Assembly: GCA_902796885.1 (NCBI GenBank)
Contig: CADBQY010000114.1
Coordinates: forward strand, 24,689 to 88,688
Direction of reading: 5' to 3'
Source: an uncultured Planctomycetota bacterium
GTDB taxonomy: Bacteria > Planctomycetota > Planctomycetia > Pirellulales > Thermoguttaceae
DNA: 64,000 nt
Within the stretch, counting starts at the first letter, position 1. Every line of letters begins with the position of its first letter. The notes below the pieces were generated by a model, which did no database searches, was not told the DNA's origin, and worked only from the letters and a program-made list of their open reading frames with translations. A program made the translations under genes and the position numbers. Of the stretch, positions 8,157-18,983 are shown one piece after another.

Positions 8157-11100
8157 ATGCTTTGGGAAGTCGACATTTTCGCCGCGCCCGACCAGCTTGA
8201 CCGCGCGGCTTCCGACACCGTTTCCGACGCGGCCGACATGGGTCTCTCTTCCGATCTGACGGCGGTTGCGGCACGGGGTTACCTGATCGAAGGGGATCTC
8301 GACGCGCCGCAGGTTGAAAAACTCGCCGCGCTCTTTCTGGCCGACCCGGTCGTCGAACAAACCGTGATCGGCCGGGTGGGGGATCCGCGGCTCGATCTCC
8401 CGCCGGGGCGGACCGAAGCCCCCGAACCGATCTACGTTCTCCCGAAACCGGGGGTGACCGACTCGGTCGCCGACAACGCCCGTAAGACGTTCCCCCTGTT
8501 CGGCGTCGCCGCCCAGGGGTGCCGGACTTTCAAAAAATACTGGATCGACGGCGTCACCGAAGCCCAGCGCGATCTGATCGCGCACAAGCTCCTGGCAAAC
8601 GACGCGATCGAACAGCTCGTTCGGGGAAAACTCCCTTTCACGAAACTTCAGGTCGGCGCGCCGGGCGAGTTCAATCTGAGGACCATAGCGATCCGCGCCA
8701 TGTCGGAGACGGAACTCGAAAAGCTCAGCAAAGAGGGGCAGCTTTTCCTCTCGATCACCGAGATGAAAACGATTCAGACGTATTTCAGCGAACTCGGCCG
8801 CGACCCGACCGATATCGAGCTTGAAACGATCGCCCAGACGTGGAGCGAACACTGCTCTCACAAGACCCTCGCCGGACGGATCACCTATTCGGGGCCCGAA
8901 GGGGAAAAGACGTTCGACAACATGTTGAAAGAGACGATCTTCGCCGCCACGGTCGAAATCCGCAAAAACCTCGGACCGGGCGATTTCTGCGTTTCGGTCT
9001 TTTCCGACAACGCCGGAGTCGTCACGTTCAACGACGAATACAACGTCTGTTTCAAAGTCGAAACGCACAATCATCCCAGCGCGCTCGAACCGTACGGGGG
9101 CGCCAACACGGGGCTCGGGGGTGTGATCCGCGACCCGATGGGAACCGGGATGGGCGCCAAACCCGTCTGTAACACAGACGTTTTCTGTTTCGCCCCGCCC
9201 GAGACGGACGTCGCCGCCCTTCCGCCGGGCGTTCAGCACCCGCGGCGGATCATCAAGGGGGTCGTCGCCGGAGTGCGCGACTACGGAAACCGAATGGGGA
9301 TCCCCACGGTCAACGGCGCGGTCTATTTTGACAGACGCTATTTGGGAAACCCGCTCGTCTACTGCGGCAATATCGGCCTTCTGCCGGTCGATATGTCGTT
9401 CAAACACCCGCAGGCCGGCGACCTGATCGTGGCGATTGGCGGACGGACCGGACGCGACGGGATCCACGGCGCGACTTTCAGCAGCGCCGAGCTGACCAGC
9501 GAAAGCGAGACCCTTTCGGGGGGCGCGGTTCAGATCGGAAACGCCATCACCGAAAAGATGGTTCTCGACGTCATGTTGGAGGCGCGCGACCGCGGCTTGT
9601 ATAACGCCGTGACCGACTGCGGCGCGGGGGGCTTTTCGAGCGCGGTCGGCGAAATGGGCGAAGAGATCGGCGCCGAAGTCGAGCTGGACGCCGCGCCGCT
9701 GAAATACGACGGTCTGAGTTACACAGAAATCTGGATCAGCGAAGCGCAGGAGCGGATGGTCTTCTCGGTCCCGAAAGAGAAATGGGACGAATTTAAAGCT
9801 CTCGCCGAAAGCGAAAACGTCGAAGCGGTCGTTCTGGGGGAATTTAAACCGACCGGCCGACTCGTCCTCAATTACAAGGGGGTCAAGGTCGCCGATCTGC
9901 CGATGTCGTTTCTCCACGACGGCCGCCCGCCGGTCATCCGCCGGGCGGTCTATCGGCCCGCCCAGGCCGAGCCTCTTTCGGTCCGTCCGCAGGGGGACGT
10001 TTCGCCGGCGCAGACCGCCCTTTCGGCGGGAATCGGCACCGACGACTGGAACGCCGATCTCGACGCGATTTTGTCCTCGCTCAACGTTGCCAGCAAGCAC
10101 TGGGTCGTCCGCCAGTACGACCACGAAGTTCAGGGGGGGAGCGTCATCAAGCCGCTGGTCGGCGTCTGCAACGACGGCCCCGGCGACGCGGCGGTTCTGC
10201 GTCCGCTCGTCTCGTCGCGCCGCGCGTTGGTCGTCTCGTGCGGGATGAACCCCAACTACGGCGATTTCGACACCGCCGACATGGCCGCCTCGGCGATCGA
10301 CGAGGCGGTCCGCAACGCGGTCGCCGTCGGGGCCGACCCGGCGACGATCGTCCTGCTCGACAACTTCTGCTGGGGAAACACCGATCGGCCCGAAACGCTC
10401 GGCTCGCTCGTTCGCAGCGCGCTGGCGTGTTACGACGTGGCGGTCGGGTTCGGCACGCCGTTCGTCTCGGGAAAAGACTCGCTCAACAACGAATTCCGTC
10501 CGGTCGGCGCCGAAGAGCCGATCTCGATTCCCCCCTCCCTGCTGATCAGCGCGATGGGGCAGATGCCCGACGCCGCGTCGGCGGTCTCGATGGACCTGAA
10601 AGAGGCGGGCAACTCGCTCTACCTGGTCGGCGAGACGAAAAACGAGTTGGGCGGTTCGCACTTTGCGCTGGTCCGCTCCCTGAAAGGGGGCAAATCCCCG
10701 TCGGTCGATATCCCGCGCGCGCGGCGCACCTTCTACGCGGTCTATCAAGCGATTCGGGAAGGGCTCGTCCGCGCGGCGCACGACCTTTCGGAAGGGGGGC
10801 TTGCCGCCGCCGCCGCCGAAATGGCGTTCGCCGGAAACCTGGGGGCGGAACTCTGGGCGGAACACGTCTCGGTTGACTTCGTTCCGGGAGACCGCGAAAA
10901 ACTCGCCGCCGTTCCGGGCGTAACGGCCGAAAACGCCGCCGATCCGGTCCGTCTTTTCAGCGAATCGAACTCGCGTTTTCTGATCGAGGTTCCCGCCGAG
11001 AACGCTTCGGCGTTCGAAGCGATTCTCGCCGAGGCCGAGGTTCCCCACGCCCAGGTGGGGAAAGTAACCGCGTCGGACCGCCTGGTGATCGTCGGCGCCG

Positions 11101-11186
11101 ACGGAAAGAAACTGATCGACCGCCCACTGCGGCAGCTCAAAGCGGTCTGGCAGAAAGCGTTTGATCTCGGAGGTGACTATCAATGA
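8157..11186 (+). CDS. purL: Phosphoribosylformylglycinamidine synthase, synthetase subunit with fused PurS-like N-terminus
   Basis: 1009 residues. It catalyses the ATP-dependent conversion of FGAR to FGAM in purine synthesis, using ammonia from PurQ encoded next. Synthetase motifs are WSEHCSHKTL (about 229), ETHNHPSALEPYGGANTGLG, GGRTGRDGIHGATFSSAEL and DCGAGGFSSAVGEMGEE. It is longer than small PurL (about 740 residues) and shorter than the 1300-residue large form because the glutaminase is separate. The first 170 residues look like two consecutive PurS-like units (WEVDIFAAPDQLD...; IYVLPKPGVTDSVADNA...), which would replace the PurS dimer. The start follows AAAGGA. The last 4 bases overlap purQ (ATGA), so translation is probably coupled. 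Confidence 0.93.
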   Translation: MLWEVDIFAAPDQLDRAASDTVSDAADMGLSSDLTAVAARGYLIEGDLDAPQVEKLAALFLADPVVEQTVIGRVGDPRLDLPPGRTEAPEPIYVLPKPGVTDSVADNARKTFPLFGVAAQGCRTFKKYWIDGVTEAQRDLIAHKLLANDAIEQLVRGKLPFTKLQVGAPGEFNLRTIAIRAMSETELEKLSKEGQLFLSITEMKTIQTYFSELGRDPTDIELETIAQTWSEHCSHKTLAGRITYSGPEGEKTFDNMLKETIFAATVEIRKNLGPGDFCVSVFSDNAGVVTFNDEYNVCFKVETHNHPSALEPYGGANTGLGGVIRDPMGTGMGAKPVCNTDVFCFAPPETDVAALPPGVQHPRRIIKGVVAGVRDYGNRMGIPTVNGAVYFDRRYLGNPLVYCGNIGLLPVDMSFKHPQAGDLIVAIGGRTGRDGIHGATFSSAELTSESETLSGGAVQIGNAITEKMVLDVMLEARDRGLYNAVTDCGAGGFSSAVGEMGEEIGAEVELDAAPLKYDGLSYTEIWISEAQERMVFSVPKEKWDEFKALAESENVEAVVLGEFKPTGRLVLNYKGVKVADLPMSFLHDGRPPVIRRAVYRPAQAEPLSVRPQGDVSPAQTALSAGIGTDDWNADLDAILSSLNVASKHWVVRQYDHEVQGGSVIKPLVGVCNDGPGDAAVLRPLVSSRRALVVSCGMNPNYGDFDTADMAASAIDEAVRNAVAVGADPATIVLLDNFCWGNTDRPETLGSLVRSALACYDVAVGFGTPFVSGKDSLNNEFRPVGAEEPISIPPSLLISAMGQMPDAASAVSMDLKEAGNSLYLVGETKNELGGSHFALVRSLKGGKSPSVDIPRARRTFYAVYQAIREGLVRAAHDLSEGGLAAAAAEMAFAGNLGAELWAEHVSVDFVPGDREKLAAVPGVTAENAADPVRLFSESNSRFLIEVPAENASAFEAILAEAEVPHAQVGKVTASDRLVIVGADGKKLIDRPLRQLKAVWQKAFDLGGDYQ

Positions 11187-11956
11187 CAACGACAAAACCG
11201 AACGTACTGGTTCTCCGTGCTCCCGGCACCAACTGCGACGTCGAGACCGCCTACGCCTTTGAGCTGGCGGGCGCCAACGCCGAACGGATCCATATCAACC
11301 GGCTTCTCGAAGATCCCGCTCTCCCCGAACGGTTTCAGATTCTCTGCTTCCCGGGGGGATTCAGTTTCGGGGACGACGTGGCGAGCGGGCGAATCCTCGC
11401 CGCGACGATCCACCATCACCTGACCGACGCGATCCGCTCGTTCCGCGACGCGGGAAAACTGATCCTGGGAATCTGCAACGGGTTTCAGATTCTGATCAAG
11501 TCGGGCATTCTGATCGACGAAGACGAAAACGGTCTGCGCGCCACTCTCACCTGGAACAAGAGCGGCGTCTACACCGACCGCTGGGCGCGTCTGGCCGCCG
11601 ACGGCGAAAAGTGCGTCTTTCTGCGCGGGGTGAACGAACTCTACCTGCCGGTGGCTCACGCCGAAGGGCGGTTTGTCGCGCGGAGCGAAACGGTCCTCGA
11701 CGAACTGGAAAAGGCGGGACGGCTGGCTCTGCGTTATCTGCCCGAAGACAACCCCAACGGCGCGGTGCGCGACGTGGCGGGTGTCTGCGACGAGACGGGG
11801 CGCGTATTCGGCCTGATGCCCCATCCCGAACGGCACATCGACGCGACCCAGCATCCCCGCTGGACCCGTCTGGCGCCGAGCGAACGCCCCGCCGCCCCCG
11901 AAACCGCCGGGGACGGTTTCGTCCTCTTTAAGAACGCCGTGGAATATTTCCGGTAA
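11183..11956 (+). CDS. purQ: FGAM synthase glutaminase subunit PurQ
   Basis: A 257-residue class I glutamine amidotransferase that hydrolyses glutamine and channels ammonia to PurL. The nucleophile Cys lies in [10 protein letters not shown] (residues 93-102) and the catalytic His/Glu in [10 protein letters not shown] near the C-terminus. The N-terminal [13 protein letters not shown] and [11 protein letters not shown] are typical of PurQ. It overlaps purL by 4 bases and is followed 20 bases later by metG, so purL-purQ-metG look like one transcription unit. Length fits the slightly long PurQ forms found outside Firmicutes. Confidence 0.95.
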   Translation: MTTTKPNVLVLRAPGTNCDVETAYAFELAGANAERIHINRLLEDPALPERFQILCFPGGFSFGDDVASGRILAATIHHHLTDAIRSFRDAGKLILGICNGFQILIKSGILIDEDENGLRATLTWNKSGVYTDRWARLAADGEKCVFLRGVNELYLPVAHAEGRFVARSETVLDELEKAGRLALRYLPEDNPNGAVRDVAGVCDETGRVFGLMPHPERHIDATQHPRWTRLAPSERPAAPETAGDGFVLFKNAVEYFR

Positions 11957-11976
11957 TCGAAGGGAGCTTCAGCACA

Positions 11977-14109
11977 ATGAAAAAACGAAACATCTTGGTC
12001 ACCAGCGCGCTTCCTTACGCGAACGGCGAGATTCACATCGGGCACCTGGTTGAGTATCTTCAGACCGACGTCTGGGTTCGGTTTCAGAAGCTCCGCGGGA
12101 ACAACTGCCGCTATTTCTGCGCCGACGACACGCACGGCACCGCGATCACCATCAGCGCCCGCAAAAAAGGGATCACCGAAGAGGAATTCATCGCCGGGGT
12201 GAGCCGGTCGCACCAGGCCGACTTCGCCGCGTTCGGGATCGAGTTCGACAACTACGGCTCGACCAACTCGCCGGAAACGCGCGCCTTCTGCGTCGAAATT
12301 TGGGACGCGATCCGCAAGGCGGGACTGGTCGAAGAGCGCGAGATCAAACAGCTCTACGACCCGGTCGCGCAGACGTTCCTCGCCGACCGTTTCGTCAAGG
12401 GGACCTGTCCGAAATGCGGGCGGGCCGACCAGTACGGTGACAGCTGCGACTGCGGCGCGGTCTATTCGCCGACCGATCTGATCGATCCGGTCAGCACGTT
12501 AAGCAACACGACGCCGGAGCTCAGAACCGCTAAACACCTCTTCGTCGAAATCGAACGGGTCCACGAATTCCTGGACGACTGGGTTTCGAATTCCGGCGCC
12601 CTTCAGCCGGAGATCGTCAACTACCTCAAAGGTCAGTTCCTCTCCGACGCGCTCTGGCCGTGGGACGTCTCGCGCCCGGCGCCCTATTTCGGGTTCGAGA
12701 TTCCCGACTCGCCGGGAAACTACTGGTACGTTTGGTTCGACGCGCCGATCGGCTACATGGGGTCGTCGATGCAGTGGTGTAAAAAGCACGGCGAAGACTC
12801 CGACTTCTGGTGGAAGAATCCCGAGACGGAAATCCACCATTTCATCGGGAAAGACATCTGCTACTTCCACACCCTTTTCTGGCCCGCCATGCTCAAAAGC
12901 GCGGGATACTCCCTTCCGACCAAGGTACACATTCACGGTTTCCTGACCGTCAACGGCGAAAAGATGTCGAAATCGCGCGGCACGTTTATCCTGGCGCGCA
13001 CCTATCTGAACCACTTAAACCCCTCGTATCTGCGTTACTTCTTCGCCACCAAAACTTCGCCGCGGGTCGACGACCTCGACCTCAATTTCGAAGAGATGGA
13101 AGCGCGGATCAACGCCGACCTGGTCGGAAACGTCGTGAACCTGGCGAGCCGGTCGGCGAAATTCGCCGCGGTCACCGGTCTGGGCGACGCCTATCCCGAA
13201 GACGGTGGACTTTTCCGTCAGGCGGCGGATCTTTCCGAAGAGATCGCCGCCGCCTATGAAGAGCGCGACTACGGCAAGGCGCTACGTCACATTCTGGAAT
13301 GCGGCTACCGCGCCAACAAGTTCTTCGAAGACGCCGCCCCCTGGACGATCCGCAAGGAGCTGGCCGCGCTCGAAGCCGACCCCGCCGCCGATCCCGCCGC
13401 GCGCGACGCGGCGTTCAAACGCCTGCAAGACGTGGCGACGATCAGCGTCAATCTGTTCCGCCAGATCGTCGTCTATCTCACGCCGATCCTTCCCGACCTG
13501 ACAAAACAGACCGAAGAGCTTCTGGGCTGTAAAATCGAATCGTGGTCCGACGCCGGTCGGCCGCTCCTGGGAAAGACGATCGGCACCTATAAACACATGA
13601 TGACCCGCGTTCCTAAAGAAGGGATCGAAGCAATGATCGAAGAGACGAAAAACCTGAACAAACCCGCCGACACCCCGGCCGAACCTGAAACGGACGCGGC
13701 GACCGCCGCCGAAGCGGCCGTTTCCGACGACCAATGGAAAGACTCCGGACAGCCGCTCCTCGACGAACCGATGAGCGACACGATTACCATCGACGATTTT
13801 CTCAAAGTCGACCTGCGGGTCGGTCGAATCGTCGAGGCCGAGCAGGTCGCCGAGGCGCGCAAACTCTTAAAGCTGAAGATTTCGCTCGGCGGCGCCGAAA
13901 CGCGCCAAGTCTTCGCGGGGATCAAAGCTGCCTATCCCGAACCGGAAAAACTGGTCGGCCGGCTCGTCGTCTTCGTGGCGAATCTCCAACCGCGAAAGAT
14001 GAAATTCGGAATGAGCGAAGGAATGGTCGTCGCCTCCGGTCCCGGCGGCCCCGACGTCTTTTTGACCTTCCCCGACGAGGGGGCCAAACCGGGCATGCGC
14101 CTCCACTGA
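11977..14109 (+). CDS. metG: Methionyl-tRNA synthetase with C-terminal tRNA-binding domain
   Basis: A 710-residue class I aminoacyl-tRNA synthetase that charges tRNA-Met. The HIGH motif is at residues 20-23 ([11 protein letters not shown]) and the KMSKS motif is [11 protein letters not shown] zinc knuckle with four cysteines is [17 protein letters not shown] (about 146-162). After an Ala/Glu/Thr-rich linker (about 565-600) the C-terminal 100 residues form the EMAP/Arc1-type tRNA-binding domain ([40 protein letters not shown]), which often mediates dimerisation. SD AAGGGAGC precedes the ATG. Confidence 0.97.
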   Translation: MKKRNILVTSALPYANGEIHIGHLVEYLQTDVWVRFQKLRGNNCRYFCADDTHGTAITISARKKGITEEEFIAGVSRSHQADFAAFGIEFDNYGSTNSPETRAFCVEIWDAIRKAGLVEEREIKQLYDPVAQTFLADRFVKGTCPKCGRADQYGDSCDCGAVYSPTDLIDPVSTLSNTTPELRTAKHLFVEIERVHEFLDDWVSNSGALQPEIVNYLKGQFLSDALWPWDVSRPAPYFGFEIPDSPGNYWYVWFDAPIGYMGSSMQWCKKHGEDSDFWWKNPETEIHHFIGKDICYFHTLFWPAMLKSAGYSLPTKVHIHGFLTVNGEKMSKSRGTFILARTYLNHLNPSYLRYFFATKTSPRVDDLDLNFEEMEARINADLVGNVVNLASRSAKFAAVTGLGDAYPEDGGLFRQAADLSEEIAAAYEERDYGKALRHILECGYRANKFFEDAAPWTIRKELAALEADPAADPAARDAAFKRLQDVATISVNLFRQIVVYLTPILPDLTKQTEELLGCKIESWSDAGRPLLGKTIGTYKHMMTRVPKEGIEAMIEETKNLNKPADTPAEPETDAATAAEAAVSDDQWKDSGQPLLDEPMSDTITIDDFLKVDLRVGRIVEAEQVAEARKLLKLKISLGGAETRQVFAGIKAAYPEPEKLVGRLVVFVANLQPRKMKFGMSEGMVVASGPGGPDVFLTFPDEGAKPGMRLH

Positions 14110-14118
14110 GAAGCGGCG

Positions 14119-14847
14119 ATGGGGTCGGTCTATCGGCTTCTGGCGGTTCTCTACGCCGTGTTGATCGGAGGATGCCTGGGTTCATTCCTGAACGTGGCCG
14201 TCTGGCGTCTCCCCGCCGGGAAGAGTCTGATCCGGCCCGCCTCATTCTGCCCGAAATGCGGACACTCCATCCGTTTTTACGATAACGTTCCGGTCTTCGG
14301 CTGGCTCTTTTTGCGTGGAAAATGCCGCGACTGCCGTCAGCCGATCTCCCCCCGCTATCCGATCGTCGAAGGGATCGTCGCCGCGGCGGGCGGAATTCTC
14401 GCCGCCCTCTTTTTCGTCGGCCGGCGCGGGGTTCCGGCGGGCATCTTCCGCTGGGACGGACTTTCCGAACGGATGGCCCTTTTGGCCGACTACCAGAGCG
14501 GCGGGTCGTTCTTTTCGCCCGTCACGCCGGAGGGAACGCTCCTGGTCGGACTGGGAATGACCCTCCTGTGGCTGGCGGTCTGCGCGTTCGTCTTCGGGCT
14601 GGCGCTGATACACTTCGACGGGCATCGGCTTTCCCCTCTCTGGCAGGGGGGGCTCCTTTGCGGGGCGTTCCTCCTGTTGGGGGAAGCGGGAATCGTTCCC
14701 GCCGCCGGCACGGTTCTCTACGCCCTGGCGGCGTCCCTTTTCGGGCGCCGCGCGATCCGCGGGCAGGGGCTGGCGTTTTTCGTCCTGTTTTTTGTCACAC
14801 TCACGGGGATCATCTTCTTCTATGGCATCTCAACTGAAGCTCTTTGA
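14119..14847 (+). CDS. Prepilin-peptidase-like membrane protein, peptidase residues missing
   Basis: A 242-residue polytopic protein. The N-terminus matches the A24 prepilin peptidase/N-methyltransferase cytoplasmic domain: [19 protein letters not shown], then the two zinc-binding CxxC pairs CPKCGHS and CRDCRQP, then [10 protein letters not shown]. The C-terminal part has hydrophobic helices but lacks the two catalytic aspartates: the LIDxxxxxLPD site reads [11 protein letters not shown] and no GxGDxK is present. It may keep only the methyltransferase-like domain, or be a degenerate paralogue. It starts 9 bases after metG and overlaps priA by 26 bases. No type II secretion or pilus genes are nearby. 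Confidence 0.75.
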   Translation: MGSVYRLLAVLYAVLIGGCLGSFLNVAVWRLPAGKSLIRPASFCPKCGHSIRFYDNVPVFGWLFLRGKCRDCRQPISPRYPIVEGIVAAAGGILAALFFVGRRGVPAGIFRWDGLSERMALLADYQSGGSFFSPVTPEGTLLVGLGMTLLWLAVCAFVFGLALIHFDGHRLSPLWQGGLLCGAFLLLGEAGIVPAAGTVLYALAASLFGRRAIRGQGLAFFVLFFVTLTGIIFFYGISTEAL

Positions 14848-17218
14848 CGACTCGGCGCCGCCCCCGAAACGGGAGAAAACTCCGCGTTCCGAAACGCCGT
14901 CCGCCGTTTCTCCCTGCTGGAAAGCTTCGGTTGTCTATCAGGAGGGAGCCGAAGGGGTTTTCGACTACCTGATTCCCGAAGAGTTTCTTTCGCTCGTCCG
15001 TCCGGGAGAGCGTCTTTACGTGCCGCTGGGAGTCTCGAATCGGCGCGTGGTCGCCTGGTGTATCGCCACGTCGTTCGGTCCGCCCCCCCTTTCGGCCAAG
15101 GGGAAGCCGGTTCGCTTAAAGCCGATCTCGAAACCGATCGACGAGGAACCGCTCCTCTCGCCGAAGATGCTCGATCTGGCGCGCTGGCTTTCCAAGCGCT
15201 ACTTCTGTCCGCTGGGGACCGTGATGGAGACGATCCTTCCGGCGGGCGTGCGCAGGCAGGCGGGAACCCGGCCGACCACCGTCTATCGCGTCGCCGACGA
15301 CCTCGCCGAAAGACTCGCGCGGTTAGAGACACAGAAAGCCGACGCGAAACGCCGCGCGCCGATTCTGACGCCGAAACAGCGTCTGGCACTCGACGTGTTG
15401 CAAAAATCGCCCGAACCGATGACCCTGGGCGAGCTGGCCCGTTCGGCGCGAACCAGCGACGTGCCGGTCCGCGCGCTTAAAGAGATGGGGCTCCTTCAGG
15501 CCGAACGGATTCGGCGGAAGAGCAAAATCTTTGAAGAACTTCAAAAAGAAGTGCCCCGTACCGATCCGCTCGACCTGAACTCCGACCAGGCCGAAGCCGT
15601 CGCGCGTATTACGCATTACGTGAAGACGGGGACCTATAAGACGATCCTCCTGCACGGGGTCACCGGCAGCGGCAAGACCGAGGTTTATCTCCAGTCGATC
15701 GCCGAGGCGGTTCGGATCGGGAAACAGGCGATCGTCCTCGTCCCCGAAATCAGTCTGACGCCGCAGACGGTCCGGCGGTTCCGGCAGCGGTTCGATTCGG
15801 TCGCCGTCCTGCACAGCCATCTGACCGATATCGAACGGCACGTCGAATGGCGTCGGATCAGCGAGGGAAAAGCGCAGGTCGTGATCGGCGCGCGTAGCGC
15901 CGTTTTCGCGCCGCTCGACCGGCTCGGACTGATCGTGATCGACGAAGAGCACGAGACTTCGTTCAAACAGGGGGAACTCCCCCGCTATCACGCGCGGGAA
16001 GCGGCGCGCTACCGCGCGTGGCAGGAGGGGATTCCTCTCCTTTTAGGCTCGGCGACTCCGTCTCTGGAAAGCTGGCACCACGCCCAAAAGGGGGAATACG
16101 ACCTCGTCACGATGCCGCGGCGGGTCAACGACTATCCGCTGCCGAAAGTCTCGCTCCTCGATCTGCGCACTTCCGGCGAGACGGGGTTCGCGCACGGCGC
16201 CATCCACCGAAAACTGGCGATGGCGATCCAGGACGCGCTCGACGCGAACAGGCAGGTGATCCTCTTTCTGAACCGGCGCGGCTACTCGACCCGCATCCAA
16301 TGCCCGCGGTGCGGCGAGGTGGTGAAATGTCCGAATTGCGACGTTCCGCTGACCCATCACCGCACCGAACGGGCCGCGATCTGCCACTACTGCGACTACG
16401 AAACGCCGATTCCCCGCCGATGCCCGAATCCCGACTGCCGCGGCGGCGGGGATATCCTCTTCAGCGGGTTCGGGACCGAACGGCTCGAGAAGGAGCTCGC
16501 CGACCGATTCGCCGCGCCGCTTCTCCGCATGGACATGGACACCATGCGCGGCCGGGGAGCTCACGAAAAAGCGCTCGAAGCGTTCCGGCGCGGCGAGTAC
16601 AAGATACTCCTGGGAACCCAGATGATCGCCAAGGGGCTCGATTTTCCGAACGTCCTTCTGGTCGGCGTGATCAGCGCCGACACCTCGCTCTATCATCCCG
16701 ACTTCCGCGCCTCGGAACGGACGTTTCACCTGATCACTCAGGTCGCGGGGCGAACCGGACGCGGCGAACGGGGCGGGCGGGTGATCGTTCAGACCTACGC
16801 GCCGGAACACCCGGCGATCGTGGCGGCGGCGAAACACGACTTTCACGCGTTCGCGGCCGAAGAACTCGCCAACCGGCAGAAGGTCGGGTATCCCCCCTTT
16901 ACCGAATTGGTCCGATTCATCGTGCGGGGGGAAGACGGCGACAAGACCGAGTCGTTCGCCGCGCGCCTGACCGACCGACTCCGCGCCTCGCTTTCCGAGG
17001 CGAAAGACAACGCCGGCGCCTCCCTGCCGTTCCGGATTTTAGGGCCGGCGCCGGCGGTCTTCCCTAAACTCCGAGGACTTTGGCGCTGGCACATTCATAT
17101 CCACTCGAAGTTCGGCGCGGCGATGCGCGAATCGATCCGCCGCGCGCTGGCCGAAAAGATCGACAAGCCCGACGGGGTCGAGTGGGTCATCGACGTCGAT
17201 CCGATCGACATGCTGTAA
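14822..17218 (+). CDS. priA: Primosomal protein N' (PriA replication-restart helicase)
   Basis: About 798 residues from the ATG at 14822 ([10 protein letters not shown]). A GTG/TTG-type start 30 bases upstream is possible, but the conserved DNA-binding domain begins well after either. PriA binds stalled forks and reloads the replisome. Walker A is [12 protein letters not shown] (about 278), the DExH box is [12 protein letters not shown], and the zinc-binding region carries [14 protein letters not shown], then CHYCDYE and CPNPDC. Helicase motifs V/VI are [14 protein letters not shown] and [13 protein letters not shown]. It overlaps the preceding gene, so translational coupling is likely. Confidence 0.95.
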   Translation: MASQLKLFDDSAPPPKREKTPRSETPSAVSPCWKASVVYQEGAEGVFDYLIPEEFLSLVRPGERLYVPLGVSNRRVVAWCIATSFGPPPLSAKGKPVRLKPISKPIDEEPLLSPKMLDLARWLSKRYFCPLGTVMETILPAGVRRQAGTRPTTVYRVADDLAERLARLETQKADAKRRAPILTPKQRLALDVLQKSPEPMTLGELARSARTSDVPVRALKEMGLLQAERIRRKSKIFEELQKEVPRTDPLDLNSDQAEAVARITHYVKTGTYKTILLHGVTGSGKTEVYLQSIAEAVRIGKQAIVLVPEISLTPQTVRRFRQRFDSVAVLHSHLTDIERHVEWRRISEGKAQVVIGARSAVFAPLDRLGLIVIDEEHETSFKQGELPRYHAREAARYRAWQEGIPLLLGSATPSLESWHHAQKGEYDLVTMPRRVNDYPLPKVSLLDLRTSGETGFAHGAIHRKLAMAIQDALDANRQVILFLNRRGYSTRIQCPRCGEVVKCPNCDVPLTHHRTERAAICHYCDYETPIPRRCPNPDCRGGGDILFSGFGTERLEKELADRFAAPLLRMDMDTMRGRGAHEKALEAFRRGEYKILLGTQMIAKGLDFPNVLLVGVISADTSLYHPDFRASERTFHLITQVAGRTGRGERGGRVIVQTYAPEHPAIVAAAKHDFHAFAAEELANRQKVGYPPFTELVRFIVRGEDGDKTESFAARLTDRLRASLSEAKDNAGASLPFRILGPAPAVFPKLRGLWRWHIHIHSKFGAAMRESIRRALAEKIDKPDGVEWVIDVDPIDML

Positions 17219-17266
17219 CCGACACGCAAAAAACGTTATTCTTTCCTCAACGCAAAGGAGCGAACC

Positions 17267-18826
17267 ATGGCCACCGAAAAACCTCTCTTCACCCGCGAGG
17301 CGGAAGACCTCATCTTTAACACCGCCCGCGCCCAGGTCGTCTCGACCGTTCTGTGGCGCGGCTCCGGCAAACCCGGTCCCGATTTTTCGAAAGAGCTCGG
17401 CGATCTGGCCAAAACGCCGGTACTCGGCACGTTCGTCAGTTTCAAGAAGAACGGCGGACTGCGCAGCTGCATGGGATGGATGAACGACGGGGTCGGCCTC
17501 GCCGAGGCTCTGCGCGCCTCGGCCATTTCGGCGGCGCGCGAAGACCCGCGGTTCCCCCCGCTCTCCGGTTCGGAATTCGAGTCCCTGACGATGGAAGTCT
17601 GGGTCTTGTGGGGAATGACCGAAACGACTTGTCCGCCGGAAGACCGCGCGGGCGCGTTCGAGATCGGCCGACACGGTCTGCAGATCAGCGGCGGCGGGCG
17701 GCGCGGACTTCTGCTGCCCGGCGTGGCGCTCGAGTTCGGGATGGACAATCTCCAATTTTTAGAGGCGGTCTGCCAAAAGGCGGGACTTCCCAAAGGCGCG
17801 TGGCGCGATCGCCGAACCGTGCTCTACATTTTCGAGGGACTGGCGATCGACCGTCCCTTCTTCGACGAAGCGGTCGCCGCCGAACGCGCCCGGGCGGCGC
17901 GCGAGAACCGGGACGCCGACGGGCGGTTCGACGCGCGGCAATACACCTGGAACTTCGGTCCCGCGCCGACGGCTCCCGCCCCGTCCCGTCCCGCGCCTCA
18001 AGAGTCCGAACCCCCCGCGTCGCGCCCGGCGGCGGTCGCCGGCATGTTCTATCCGCGCGGAGAGGAACAGAAGAGAATGCTCGACGCTTTCGCCGCCGTC
18101 TCGGCCAAAGAGCCGACCTGCGAGGCGAAAGCGGTGATGGTCCCGCACGCCGGCTGGATCTATTCCGGCGAGCTCGCTTACCGCACCCTCGCCGAGACGA
18201 AAATCCCCTCGTCGGTTCTGATCCTGGCGCCGAAACACCGTCCCGAAGGGGCCCCCTGGGCGCTCTCTCCGGCGAAAGCCTGGGAATACGGAGACGGCCG
18301 GCTCGAAAACGACCTGGAACTGACGCGCGGAATCGCCGAGGCCGTTCCGCGGTTCAAACTCGACACGCTTTCGCACAGGCGGGAACATGCCGTCGAGGTG
18401 ATTCTGCCGATTCTGGCGCGTCTGGCGCCGAACGTCCGGGTCGCGGGCGGAGTGATCGGATTCGGAAACGAGGATGACCTCTTCGACGGGGCGCGGCGGC
18501 TGGCCGACTATTACGCCGGGCTGAAGAATCCGCCCCTGCTGATCATTTCGAGCGACATGAACCACTACGAAAGTCTGGCGCGGACCGAAGAGCTCGACCA
18601 GAAGGCGCTCGACGCGCTCGAAACGCTCGACCCGCGCCGTCTCTGCAAAGTCGTCGCCGAGAACCGGATCTCGATGTGCGGGGTTCATCCGGCGGCGTTC
18701 GTTCTGGAGACGCTCCGCCGCGCCGGCCGCCTCTCGTCGTGCCGGAAGGTCGGACACACGACCAGTGCCGCCGCTTCGGGGGACACCGCGCACGTGGTCG
18801 GTTACGCGGGATACCTCTTCTTCTGA
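17267..18826 (+). CDS. AMMECR1-Memo fusion (AmmeMemoRadiSam system A and B proteins in one chain)
   Basis: 519 residues. Residues 1-195 form an AMMECR1 domain: LGTFVSFKKNGGLRSCMGWM, then ISAAREDPRFPPLSGSEFES and LTMEVWVL. After a Pro/Ala-rich linker (about 220-250), residues 255-519 form a Memo domain related to class III extradiol dioxygenases: AGMFYPRGEE, MVPHAGWIYSGELAYRTL, SSDMNHYES and ISMCGVHPAAF. The Memo metal/active-site triad His-His-Cys is present (VPHAG, MNHYE, MCGVH). In the AmmeMemoRadiSam system these two are encoded with a radical SAM enzyme; none is visible here. The biochemical role of the system is not established. SD AAAGGAG precedes the ATG. Confidence 0.9.
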   Translation: MATEKPLFTREAEDLIFNTARAQVVSTVLWRGSGKPGPDFSKELGDLAKTPVLGTFVSFKKNGGLRSCMGWMNDGVGLAEALRASAISAAREDPRFPPLSGSEFESLTMEVWVLWGMTETTCPPEDRAGAFEIGRHGLQISGGGRRGLLLPGVALEFGMDNLQFLEAVCQKAGLPKGAWRDRRTVLYIFEGLAIDRPFFDEAVAAERARAARENRDADGRFDARQYTWNFGPAPTAPAPSRPAPQESEPPASRPAAVAGMFYPRGEEQKRMLDAFAAVSAKEPTCEAKAVMVPHAGWIYSGELAYRTLAETKIPSSVLILAPKHRPEGAPWALSPAKAWEYGDGRLENDLELTRGIAEAVPRFKLDTLSHRREHAVEVILPILARLAPNVRVAGGVIGFGNEDDLFDGARRLADYYAGLKNPPLLIISSDMNHYESLARTEELDQKALDALETLDPRRLCKVVAENRISMCGVHPAAFVLETLRRAGRLSSCRKVGHTTSAAASGDTAHVVGYAGYLFF

Positions 18827-18851
18827 GCGGCGCTCCGCGAACCGTTTTGCC

Positions 18852-18879
18852 TTGAAAAATTTGGGGGCTCTGTTAAGAT
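18852..18879 (+). promoter_or_regulatory. Promoter for the ABC transporter operon
   Basis: TTGAAA (18852-18857), 16-base spacer, TAAGAT (18874-18879). The first gene starts at 18984, so the leader is about 100 bases. No clear Zur-type palindrome was found. Confidence 0.6.
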
Positions 18880-18983
18880 AAAGGGAAGGCCGCGGCCCGG
18901 CGGAGCGCTCTTTCGCGCGCGCGAAATCCGGCTCGGCCGACACGAATCCAAACGAAAGCGAAATCAGGAATTCCGCCAGAACA

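Noticed and set aside
8133..11195. Very long minus-strand open frame (about 1020 codons) over purL
   Set aside because: It is the antisense shadow of purL, rich in Arg/Asp/Val with no family motif; GC-rich codon use keeps this frame open.
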